This document shows positions 1-10,527 of a DNA stretch of 64,000 nt, piece after piece (within the stretch, counting starts at the first letter, position 1; each line of letters starts with the position of its first letter). The notes beneath the pieces were generated by a model. It did not search any database and was not told the origin of the DNA. It saw only the letters and a program-made list of their open reading frames with translations. Origin of the DNA: Fragilaria crotonensis (Eukaryota; Bacillariophyta; Fragilariophyceae; Fragilariales; Fragilariaceae). The translations under genes and the position numbers were made by a program. The stretch spans positions 1 to 64,000 of the forward strand of contig JAKSYS010000080.1 of assembly GCA_022925895.1 (NCBI GenBank). The letters run 5' to 3'.

Positions 1-150
1 CACAATGAAGTACAAGTAATTGTATTGCCACGAACCAAAAACACATTACTACTACGTCGAACTATATTCATTGTGTTGCAACATGGTCGCATCCACTCGT
101 CATGTTCCAAAGTGCCTAATAGGCAAGGAAGTCATTGCTATCGCGCCGTT

Positions 151-1549
151 ATGATTTCACCATCGCTCCCACTGAAGCCTTTCACGGTTCTTCCTTGGTC
201 GGCTCATCGACATTACCATCATTATCACCATTATCACCCAGCCTTATGCGTGGATTCGTCGCACTTCATCACGCGCGATATCAACAACCAAACCAACGTC
301 AACTCACGTTACAAACAAAAACAACAGCAACAACAAAACAGTTTGACTCGACTTTCCGCCGTCGAGGGTGATTTCGATCCTGATGTCCTCCAACGCAGTG
401 TGTCCGAAGCACAGGCGGGTTCGATCAAGGCCAAACTCCGGGCTCTTTACAAATTTACTCGTCCTCATACCATCCGAGGTACCATCCTCGCATCGATTGC
501 GGGTACGATACGAGCACTCCTCGATACACCCGGTAGTATTGCCAATGCCAATTGGGGACTCTTGTTGCCACGAGCCATGTTGGGTATGGTAGCACTCACT
601 TGGGAATGCCTTTATTGTCGGAATTAATCAAATTTATGATGATGATATTGATAAACTCAATAAACCATTCTTGCCAGTCGCAAGTGGTGAAATGAGCAAG
701 AAATTTGCGTGGTTGACAGTGGCGATTTCGGGTATTCTTGGACCTGTCCTGGTGTAAGTATATATTTGATATCAGTGCAGTGTTGTGCTGTGTTGATATG
801 ACTGCCATGTCATGATATTTACTCTCGTTCCCACACTTTTTCTCACACGTTTCTTCTCACATACTTTCCTCCTATCTTATCACTCTCCACACAATCCTCA
901 CAGCAAGACATTCTTCCCACCCATCCTATTCAAACTCTACATGCTCGGTTGGTTCCTTGGTGGTATCTATTCCGTCCCACCCATTCGGACCAAACAAAAT
1001 CCAATCTTGGCGGGCCTCACGATTGCGACCGTCCGTGGTTTTCTGTTAAATTTTGGTGTTTACTATGCCGTCAAGGATGCCATTGCCGTCGCTGGACCAT
1101 CTGCATTATTATTGTCATCATCATCATCCATTCCCTTTGTTTGGTCACCCAAGGTGGCCTTCATGGCACGATTCATGACTATCTTTGCCACGTGCATTGC
1201 TGTGACCAAGGATTTGCCCGATGTGCAAGGTGATCGTGCCTATCAAATATCCACCTTTGCGACACAAGTCGGTGTTGATAAGATTGCCAAGGGTGCCACG
1301 GCACTCCTGTTGCTCAATTATGGACATGCCATTGTGACTGGAATCGTTTCGGCTGTATCTGCATCTGCAGCAGGTGCTGCAGGAGCCTTTCGACTCATTC
1401 CCATGATTGGTGGACATGCGGCCCTCGCTGCCATGTTGATGGTTCGATACCAGCAGTTGGATCCTGATTCGATGAAATCCATCAAGGTGTACTACAAGCA
1501 TATTTGGGATTTGTTCTATCTGGAATATGCTCTCTATACGCTAATCTAA
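151..1549 (+). CDS. HST: Homogentisate solanesyltransferase (plastid UbiA prenyltransferase)
   Basis: Joins homogentisate to a solanesyl chain in plastoquinone-9 synthesis; a plastid inner-membrane enzyme. Two exons are read, 151-753 and 904-1549, with intron gtaagt...cacag and phase 2/1 giving V-K-T-F across the junction. Family marks in order are RPHTIRGT, the first Asp-rich motif [40 protein letters not shown], the second Asp motif [10 protein letters not shown] and a C-terminal [17 protein letters not shown] and the GFLLNFGVY block favour the solanesyl (plastoquinone) type over the phytyl (tocopherol) type. The frame slips by one base near 597, between GMVAL and [10 protein letters not shown]; one surplus base restores it. 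The first in-frame ATG is at 151, but the N-terminus is unsettled because the preceding sequence also reads open without an ATG; a plastid presequence is expected. Family call firm, start weak. Confidence 0.88.
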
Positions 1550-2235
1550 TGTAGTAGTTGTCGAGCTAGAGTAATAGTACCTGGTAGCACAAAGACTCAT
1601 ACTTTTTTGGATTTGATGCATTTGTCCGCCAGAGATGTGCGTGATTATGTGAAGGTGATGTGTGAACAATGGTTTTGATGATGGAGGAGGAGTCATAGAG
1701 AAAGTTACCCATGGCGTTGTTTCATGTTGAATTGTATTGTAGTGTATGCGTGTATGCGTATTGTAGTCTACCAGTCGTACACCGCGTATTGTTTTCTGTT
1801 GCAAGTACCGGAGGGACAATGCTTGAGTATACTGGAATACCTTTTACAGTGCCATTCTGGTTATGGTTAATGGTAACAATGTGGGTAATGGGTAATATGC
1901 CTCCCAATATACTCAGTCTTGGTCCGACTGACATAAAGGAGAGTCTCCATTTCACTCCATTTATCGTCATTGTCGCTGTCTTACATTGGCGATCCATCAG
2001 AGAGATTCACATGTGTGTCAAGAACAGTTCCAATTCGGTTTGTTAGTTGAATCGAACAAAAGTGGAAGGGCACTTGTTACTCTCTGACATTACACGAAAC
2101 AACGCCATATTAACCACGCATCATACGTGATTGGCACGTTTGACATTGATCTCTCACTCACCTCTACTTATTTCACGCAAAACAACTCATATTACATCCT
2201 ACTGTAGTAGAGAGCATTGATTTTGTATTGATACA
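1550..2235. other. Intergenic, HST to peptidase gene
   Basis: No gene is supported. Short open stretches on both strands (1711-2046 plus, 1722-1997 minus) overlap each other and resemble nothing. The right part should hold the promoter of the gene starting at 2236. Confidence 0.6.
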
Positions 2236-3843
2236 ATGAGTCGATCGTACAAGAGTGTCTACAAGAACATGACCAGCACTGCAGCTGTCGCCAAAATCAA
2301 TACCAACAAAGTTGGGTCTTCCAGCATGGCATCACCTTCATCGGTACACACACCACCACCGGCTCGTTACAAAGAACCACACTTGTCACGTGTTTTAGAA
2401 ATCTTTTCTCTTTGTTTGGAGAATGACATTGACAATAACAAAATGACATGGGCAAACGCATTGGCAAAGGAACTCATGGACAATTCCAAAATCAATACAA
2501 TCGCGAAACTATCACGACATTGCCGACAACAACAGACACAGTATCATGACAATCATACTCCTCCATCGCGGTTTCGACGTGCAGGAATAGTACAGTCATC
2601 CACAACAACTCGTTGGAATATCGATTCAAAAGTATTGGCAAAACTGCAGTCATTTCTGCCCGGTCCCGTGGGAGACGCAAGTTTCCAACTAGCAAGACAA
2701 GCGGTTGAGCGGGTGGAACAAGACGAATGGAATCGAACGAAACGGCGAGGGAAGCTGACAATCCCATCAACAACAACCATGACAGACAGTAGTGCCACAA
2801 ACAGTCCTCACATTACAAAGTATGCTCATCGATGCAAACATGGTGGACAAGGACGAGAAGAATGGATTGTTCGGAGGATTGGTCATGTCAACAACCATCG
2901 TTGGGCCATTGATCGATTGTATGTTGATTGTGCAGGCTTTATTCGTAATGTTCTCTGTTCGGTCATGGACATTGATGAATTCACCCTTACCAAGAGCGAT
3001 CGAGATTTCATGCGTGCCAAGGATTTTTTCAATTTCTTTAAAAGTATCACACATTCCGTGGGCGAGCCTGATTGTGATGTGGATGTCGCGACTGTGGACG
3101 GAGCATCTACAACCATCATTGCAGAAGGAGTAGGTGTCGGAGATGAACGACTTCAATCGTGGCGACGAGTGGACGATCTTAGGATGCTTCTGCCAGGTGA
3201 TATCATTGTCTATCGTCGAGAGGGAATGGCGGCCGGAGGAGCTGCTTTCACCCTGGATGATTTGAAGGATCTATTGACACTACTAAAAGCAGTTCGGACC
3301 GCACAAGTGTATGAAGAGTACGATGATGAAACGGGTGAAGACTTGGTCGACTACAATGTTGCCAAAGATGAGGCTATCGAGGAATGGGCCATGACGCTCA
3401 AGGACAAACTAAGTTCAAACGACGCGTTCGGTATTACAGACTTGGCTGCTCTAAGGACGCTTGCAGCCGAAGTACCTTCCTTCTGGTCCGACCTGAAGGA
3501 ATACATGGACTCCGAAAACTGCTACGAGAATGATACGGTGGATCGCATGTACGAAGCTCTCTATGCGTCAGAAGGCAATACGGGGCACATTATGTTTGCC
3601 GCTGGATTGGCAGAAATTGTGGGTAAAACTGCTGACAAGGAAGAATATCGAGTCGCAGTCTTTCACTCCACTGGCTTTGGAAGAAAGTATAAGGGGACAA
3701 ATAAGAGACGGAGAGGTGTGGAGCGAAGCTACAGACGATTCACTCGAATCTTGGCGACTAACAAGTGGATTCGTGAACGAGGAGATGGTGATTTGTCGGG
3801 AGGCGGCGTCGTGGATGTATTGGCAGCTCGAATCTGCGGTTAG
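2236..3843 (+). CDS. NlpC/P60-like cysteine peptidase-fold protein
   Basis: A single-exon protein of 535 residues. The catalytic layout of the NlpC/P60 papain-like superfamily is visible: nucleophile Cys232 in YVDCAGFIRN, the strand motif LLPGDIIVYRRE near 314-325, and His451 in NTGHIMFAAG, followed by a strand VAVFHSTG. An acidic, helix-rich insertion of about 100 residues (roughly 335-440) separates the PGD strand from the catalytic His, which is unusual. The first 200 residues are low-complexity and Ser/Thr-rich, with no clear signal peptide. NlpC/P60 enzymes cut peptide or amide bonds, classically in peptidoglycan; the substrate in a diatom is unknown and the bacterial link is inference. 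The family assignment rests on motifs read by eye. Confidence 0.6.
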   Translation: MSRSYKSVYKNMTSTAAVAKINTNKVGSSSMASPSSVHTPPPARYKEPHLSRVLEIFSLCLENDIDNNKMTWANALAKELMDNSKINTIAKLSRHCRQQQTQYHDNHTPPSRFRRAGIVQSSTTTRWNIDSKVLAKLQSFLPGPVGDASFQLARQAVERVEQDEWNRTKRRGKLTIPSTTTMTDSSATNSPHITKYAHRCKHGGQGREEWIVRRIGHVNNHRWAIDRLYVDCAGFIRNVLCSVMDIDEFTLTKSDRDFMRAKDFFNFFKSITHSVGEPDCDVDVATVDGASTTIIAEGVGVGDERLQSWRRVDDLRMLLPGDIIVYRREGMAAGGAAFTLDDLKDLLTLLKAVRTAQVYEEYDDETGEDLVDYNVAKDEAIEEWAMTLKDKLSSNDAFGITDLAALRTLAAEVPSFWSDLKEYMDSENCYENDTVDRMYEALYASEGNTGHIMFAAGLAEIVGKTADKEEYRVAVFHSTGFGRKYKGTNKRRRGVERSYRRFTRILATNKWIRERGDGDLSGGGVVDVLAARICG

Positions 3844-5266
3844 CAATTTTTTTGCTACCACCCACCACACGTGGAGAAATTTGTGTCGCCAGTCTGAGTT
3901 ACTACAGTGCATGCCGTTCGGGACGCCTCATACATGATTCATATCTGACGGATTCTGCGCTCTCAAAAGCAAATGTGCGGTCGAATAGCAACGGCAACGC
4001 GAACAGTGCTTGCGCTTTGTATACGTTCTCGCCAAACGTTTTGGATTTGGCGTGAGTTTTTGCTAACTGTCACATCGTTTCAGAAGTTCCCTGCAACAGC
4101 TCTGGTTCTCTTTTGGGGATGAGGGGACAAACAAGTGGCGCCTCCGATTGATTCCTTGATGTTTGGCAACGGTGGTGGCTTTGTGCACGTGCATGAACCA
4201 TGATAATGCTATGGGCGAGCTGGCGTCAACAGAACTATGGCAAAGCTGCGGCCAGTGCAACTGGAAGTGTCGCTGTTGCGCGAGAGACATCCTCGCCATC
4301 GATCCCGTTCATCGTGGCGTTTTTAGTCTACCCTTACCAAGTATGATAATGGATTCGTCGTATGCAGAGCATGGACAAGACTCCCTCAGACTACCTGGTC
4401 AGCAGTATCCTGCGGCCACAGCTTGTCAAACTACCCAATTATTTGCAGTGCATATAGACTGGTCCCTTGCACCCTACCGATTAGCATCGTGCTTGACTAG
4501 AGTACTACAGGTAGGAGGGAATAGACTATCAGCAACTACCAGGTGGTGTGCATTCTGCGTTCATTGCTTGTCAGTGGTTATGTCATACAGTTTTTATAAT
4601 CCAATTCTTGTTTGCGGAATTCGAGCTAGTACGTCGGCTTTTTCCTCGAGAAGGCCCTCGGTTTTGACGTTGCGGATAAGAGTACAAACATCGTTCAAGG
4701 TTTGCATTCTGCGTCCCTTGCTTGTCAGTTTAAATGTCATGCCGTGTTTATCCAAGTCTTGGTACCCCATACACATAAAGGAATTCGATTTACCAGGTGA
4801 TGTTCACCTCGAAACGTCCACTGGTTTTGTTGTTGCTCGATGCGAGAGGGTCGACGATCTTTCACGGTGCGAGCGCCCATCTCAGCCGTCGGCAAGTCAC
4901 ACATGACGGATTTTATATAGTCAAGATTTCTTTCATGTTTACGTTGAGTCGTTATCCTGGCCGATTGTCCTACGCGCATCCATGTGAGTGTACACCTGAC
5001 CGGCTCGCTTACATAGGCGAATCTACGCCTCGGTCATGACTCTACGCTCAGGTTTTGGCGCGCTTCACATTTTGCCAAGACTCCGGAATAGAAATGAGGA
5101 TAATCACTCACGAGTATAGACTTTTATTTGCCTTCATAGCGTTATGTTTCATACATGAACATATCGGCATCTCCACTCTCGCTCCACAGTGTTTTGCACA
5201 TAATTCACCGCAGAAATTTTTTCGACATCTACACCCCGACATTCGTTTATCCAAGTCATCGTCAAC
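3844..5266. other. Intergenic, no supported gene
   Basis: A 247-codon open frame at 4163-4906 has amino-acid use unlike the neighbouring genes and no recognisable domain, so I do not call it. An imperfect direct repeat of about 40 bp (around 4549-4590 and 4702-4742, sharing gcattctgcgt and ttgcttgtcagt) is the only structure seen. Confidence 0.5.
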
Positions 5267-5674
5267 ATGTCCCGCAGATTCAACTTCCTCTTCCTTCTAC
5301 TACTCGCAACCCTAGTCCCATCCCTCTCGAAGCGAAACAAGGCCTCGTCGGCGCAACTGCCGGTGATTGATGAGGAGCCAGTCGGTCACACCGTATCTCC
5401 CGTTCCTCCTCATCCCACTTTCCCCCCGGTGGTTGAAACAGCCGGCAGCTTGCCTTCCAAGACTTCGTCCGACATTACAGCAAAGAAGGGAAAACGAACT
5501 GGAAAGGACAAGACTCGTTCCAAGGACGGCGGCATTGGAGCCGTCGAATCTGCCTCATCCGCGACATCACCACCATCAACAGGCGACGACACCGTAACGA
5601 GCTACGATGATGATTATGACGGCGAAGGTGGTCAGGCAGTAAATACCAACGCCACCAATACCACTGTTGGCTGA
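5267..5674 (+). CDS. Small secreted or membrane-anchored Ser/Thr-rich protein
   Basis: A predicted 135-residue protein of unknown function. The N-terminus MSRRFNFLFLLLLATLVPSL is a clear signal peptide or anchor (n-region RR, long Leu core). The rest is disordered: Pro/Thr/Ser-rich, a basic patch KKGKRTGKDKTRSK near 73-87, then an acidic tail with SYDDDYDGEG and two N-glycosylation-like sequons near the C-terminus (NTNATNTT). It has no domain and stands alone between long non-coding stretches. Support is the signal peptide and unbroken frame; it could still be a chance frame. Confidence 0.42.
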   Translation: MSRRFNFLFLLLLATLVPSLSKRNKASSAQLPVIDEEPVGHTVSPVPPHPTFPPVVETAGSLPSKTSSDITAKKGKRTGKDKTRSKDGGIGAVESASSATSPPSTGDDTVTSYDDDYDGEGGQAVNTNATNTTVG

Positions 5675-6569
5675 GGCTATTGTTACTCCGTATGTCATTC
5701 GTTCGTGAATACTTTCGATCTATATCTTGGACGTGTATGTGTGCGCTAGGGTCGTGAATGTTGGTAGCAGCATCAATAACATTAATTTCGCGACTTCTTG
5801 CGTCTATTATTTTTATCTGTCAAGCAAAACGGGTGAACTGGTCCTTAAGGTAGCATGCGGCAGAACCCTTATCGCTCGACTATTGGGGCTTTTGTTGTTT
5901 GATTGCTGGCTGAGGAATTGTGAACTGACACCAGGACAACTATATTGCGCATCTCTTCCAAACTTGGGCGTAGAATACAAAAGTACATGATTGCAGTCTC
6001 TACATCATACTTTCATGATGCATGTCAGGTCCATTCATTGAGAAGGGATGGTGCAAAGCAACAAATCTCGCCCCACACCCAAGCGTTAGCCACTGATTGC
6101 ACATCTACTGGACACTGTCAATGCTTACATTCAACACGAGCCACACGTTGAGCAAAGTGCTGACGCGAAGCCTACCTTGATAGTAAGATTCAAACACCAA
6201 GGTCGTCTGAGTCTGGTTCACCCCCATGGCAAAATCGTTCGCATTGCCCACGACGATGGATCGATGCGACTCTACTCGGAGACTCGGAGCAGTTACTCCT
6301 GCATGCTGTCGATCGAAGGGAACAATCTTGAGGCGACAGCACTGTCCCAGAATCGCAAAACGACCACGTGATAGATGCCCCATGACCTTCCCGATCGGCA
6401 ATCGACCCAGGGAGTTGATGATAACAAGGTGGACTAGTCAGATGACTCGGATTACTAACACTTGAAAGTGCATGATTTTTCTCCATCATCTGTATTAGCG
6501 CGAAGATCCACATGAACAACACCTCGCGACGCCTCTTCCTTTCAGAAGTCTGCTGATCCAAATCTTCCA
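5675..6569. other. Intergenic, no gene seen
   Basis: Only short overlapping frames on both strands. Nothing recognisable; it should contain the 3' end region of the ankyrin gene encoded on the minus strand to the right. Confidence 0.5.
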
Positions 6570-9325
6570 CTACCGTGGGTGAACCAAAGCAATTTCGTTC
6601 GTTTGGCGTCGATCCCTTCGCTCTTTGTGGCAGCAACATATCTTCATTTTGTTGTGCTCCTCGAGAAACCGTGCAACTTCAAACATGTCACAAGCAAGGG
6701 CAATATCGAGAGCTGTCGAGCCTGCAATGTTCTTCAGATTTGCGTTCGCATTGTCAAATTTCAAAATCATGGTAACAATGTCCAACCTGCCTTTCAGGCT
6801 AGCCCACATGAGTGTTGTGTAACCAAGTGGCCCTTGAACATTCATATCAACCTCCTTGTGTTCCATGATCTCGGCAACAACATCCCACTGGCCCTTTTGG
6901 CTTGCCAAGTACAAAGCTGTGCAACCTTTAAGATCCTTGACGTTAACATCCGCCTTGCCTTGTGTCAACCTTTTTCGCACCAAATCAGCAGTGCTTGATG
7001 CTGACCGACTAGTGCCTCGAGAACCACTTTGCGCACTTCCATCAATCACGTAGTCATTCAGCAACTCACAAACCACATGCACATGACCAGATATGCTCGC
7101 TAGCATTAGAGCTGTCCTCCCATCGTCATCCCTCGCATTCACATCTACCTCGCCATGATTGAGCCAATCGCGAACCGCATGCGCATCACCAGACCCGCTC
7201 GCATTGACAAGGGCTGTCCCGTTAAAGCATCTCTCGCATTCACATTTACCTTGTCATGTTTGAGTAACTCGCGCACCACATCCAGTTGGCCAGAAGCACT
7301 CGCATCGATAAGGGCAGTCCTGCCGAAAGCATCTCTAGCATTCACATCCACCTTGACATGCTTGAGCAGCTCGCGAACCACATCTACCAGGCCAGACTCG
7401 CTCGCATCGATAAGGACCGTCCTACCACGATTATCCATCGTATTCACATCCACCTTGTCATGATTGAGCAACTCGCGAACCACATCCATCCTGCCATGTG
7501 TGCTTGCGAACATAAGGGCTGTCGAACCATTTTCGCTCCTCGCATTCACATCCACCTTGTCATGCTTAAGGAGCTCGCGAACCACATCCACCATGCCAGA
7601 CTCGCTCGCATCGATAAGGACTGTCCTCCCAGCGTCATCTCTCGCATTCGCATCCAGTTGGTCATGATTGAGCAACTCGCGAACCACGTCCATCTTGCCA
7701 TTCGATATCGCATAGATAAGGGCTGTCAAGCTGAATGAATCTCTCGCATTCACATCCACCTTGCCATGATCGAGCAACACGCGAACCAAATCAATTTTGC
7801 CAGAAGCACTCGCGATGATGAGGGCCGTCCTGCCACGAGGATCTCTCGCATTCACATCCACCTTGTCATGCTGCAGAAGCTCGCGAACCACATCTACCCG
7901 GCCAGACTCGCGAACCACATCTACCCGGCCAGACTCGCTCGCATCGATAAGGGCTGCCCTGCCACGATTAAACATGGCATTCGCATCCACCTCGTCATGA
8001 CTGAGCACCAAGCGAACCTTTAGCTGGATGTACGACATCGCATGAATAAGGGCTGTAATGCCCTTGGCATCCCTTGCATTCACATCCACCTTGGCATGCT
8101 TGAGCAACGCGCGAACCACATCCAGCTGGCCAGACGCACTCGCAATGATGAGGGCAGTCCTGCTACGAGCACCTCTCACATTCACATCCACCTTGGCATG
8201 CTTGAGCAACGCGCGAACCACATCCAGCTGGCCAGACGCACTCGCAATGATGAGGGCAGTCCTGCCAAGAGCACCTCTCACATTCAAATCCACCTTGTCG
8301 TGCTGGAGCAACTCGCGAACCACATCCATCTGCCCATTCGATATTGCATAGATAAGGGCTGTCCCGTTGAAGGAATCTCTCGCATTCAGATCCGCCTTGT
8401 CATGATCGAGCAACACGCGAACCAAATCCAGCTGGCCAGACACACTCGCATTGATAAGGGCAGTCCTGCCAAGAGGACCTCTAGCATTCACATCCACCTT
8501 GTCATGCTTGAGCAGCTCGCGAACCACATCTACCAGGCCAGAAGCACTCGCATCGATAAGGGCAGTCCTGCCCAGAGGACCTCTTGGATTCACATCCACC
8601 TTGTCATGATTAAGCAACTCGCGAACCACATTCAGCTGGCCAGATCGGCTCGCATCGAAGAGGGCTGTAACGCCACTGTCATCCCATGCATTCACATCCA
8701 CCTTGTCATGCTGGAGCAACTCGCGAACCACATCTACCATGCCATACCCGCTCGCATCGAAAAGGGCTGTAATGCCATTGGCATCCCTTGCATTCACATT
8801 AACCATGTCATTCTTGAGCAACTCGCGTACCACATCCAGTTGGCCAGAAGAACTCGCATCGATAAGGGCAGTCCTGCCGAACGTATCTCTTGCATTCACA
8901 TCCAGCTTGTCATGCTTGAGCAACGCACGAACCACATCCACCAGGCCAGATTCACTCGCATCGAAAAGAGCAGTCCTTCCACGATTATCTCTCGCATTCA
9001 CATCCACTTTGTCATGATTGAGCAGCTCGTGAACCACATTCAAATGGCCAGACCCGCTCGCATTAATGAGGGCTGTCCCGCCGAAAGTATCCCTGGCATT
9101 CACATCCACCTTGTCATGATTGAGCAACTCGCGAACCACATCCAAATGGCCATGCCTGCTGGCAAGCAGAAGGGCTGTCATGCCATTGTTATCCCTCGCA
9201 TTCACATCCACCTGGGCATCATGATGGATGAGAAACTCGCGAATCACATCCAAATTGCCCTCCTTGCTCGCGGTGAATAGGGGGGTGGCGGTGCAACTGT
9301 CTTGATCCATCTCGCCGCGATCCAA
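6570..9325 (-). CDS. Long ankyrin-repeat protein (over 20 repeats)
   Basis: Translation starts at 9325 and the protein consists almost wholly of roughly 34-residue ankyrin units of the form GxxDVVRELLxHDKVDVNARD-xxGRTALIxAS. There are more than 20, ending in a short basic tail (HNKMKICCCHKERRDRRQ). Ankyrin arrays bind proteins; the partner is unknown. The frame breaks once near 7224-7228: relative to sibling repeats one base is missing at GTTAAAGCATC, and past it the same ankyrin phase resumes through 6570, so I treat it as one gene of about 917 codons. The repeats are very alike at DNA level. One unit holds an internal 27-bp duplication (ESGRVDVVR twice, near 7890-7940). No signal peptide, membrane segment or extra domain is seen. 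Confidence 0.85.
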
Positions 9326-10527
9326 TAATTATCTTGAGGTAGCTACTTCAGTTCATTTGTCGTCGGAGTACTGTCGTTGTCCAGGAGACATGGAGGTTGT
9401 GATGCATACAGATGACAGATACAACTGCTCAAACGACTTGGGTCTGGTTCCTTCTTTTAGCACGGATGAGACTGATGTATTCCTCGTATCCTCTGTTTAG
9501 AAGTACCAATACTACTCCGAGAATGGGATTAAGGAATTGCACGTTCCCGACATTGTCTACATAACATATATTAACTGGTTAAATAACGCATTTTCTGATT
9601 TCGTTAAGGAAGGGGTGGAGATACCGGGCGCCCTTGATGTTCTTGTACAGTATGTCCCAGTATAGACTGTACTACTACGTATCATATATACCTGAACGCG
9701 ATAAAATTACTCCGAGGACATACGCAACGATAGCGACCGAAACGACCGTACGATATCATACCGGTAATGCAACATAAATGTACTGTACATTACATACATC
9801 GGACACGGGAAGCTAATACCGGTATCGAGTAGAATGTACAAGGTACAAGTACCAGGTATTACAGGAAACGGCATATATTTGATGCCGTAACATTACCGTC
9901 GATGGACATATTGGAGTTTTCGTATCCATTCTGTCGATCATACATGCCTGGAGTCTGCACCTGTATTGAAAAATATGCTGGTTCGTTTACGACTAACAGC
10001 ACAAACATCACTTACATAGGGAGGGCAGCGTGATATCCCTGATTTACATTCCGTGCCCACAATGTGAATATGGTCATCGTGTTCGGCAGATTAACATGCT
10101 TTCATACAATCTGTAGATCAGGCACCTATTGTATGTAAATGTACTTTCGGACACTCGAATCTCGAATACTCCGTAAAAAGAGTGCAACCAAACATCGGTC
10201 ATTCCAACCCTGTGAGTTCGCCTGCCAACTTAATCCTATGGTCCAAACAATATATATGCGCATTTGTCGATTAGTGACCGAAGACGGTTTGGGTCTTTTC
10301 GAAGTGAAATCACCGTTGACGACAGCTCCATTGCTCTGCTTCAGATCAATTATAGCAGCTTTCTTCCGCTTTCTCTAGAGTCACCTTTCACTGTGCACTG
10401 ATACACCATTCTCGCGATCCACTGAAGATCTGTATTGGCGTCCCTCTTGTTGTTATTCAAGAGTTCCCTGTTTTGTTCCTACGTCGTCATACTGTCACAA
10501 ACTTACGTGAATTAGTGTATCACTTCC
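9326..10527. other. Intergenic between divergent genes
   Basis: Separates the minus-strand ankyrin gene from the plus-strand FG-GAP membrane protein. AT-rich, with scattered GTAC and ACCGGTA motifs (for example near 9760 and 9820). No coding frame worth calling. Promoters of both neighbours must lie here. Confidence 0.5.

Noticed and set aside
4163-4906. 247-codon open frame
   Set aside because: Cys/Ser/Leu-biased composition, no domain, no paired regulatory context, and overlapping frames on the other strand; likely chance.
7155-9280. Long plus-strand frames opposite the ankyrin gene, including one of 412 codons
   Set aside because: They are antisense shadows of the highly repetitive ankyrin coding sequence and repeat with its period.
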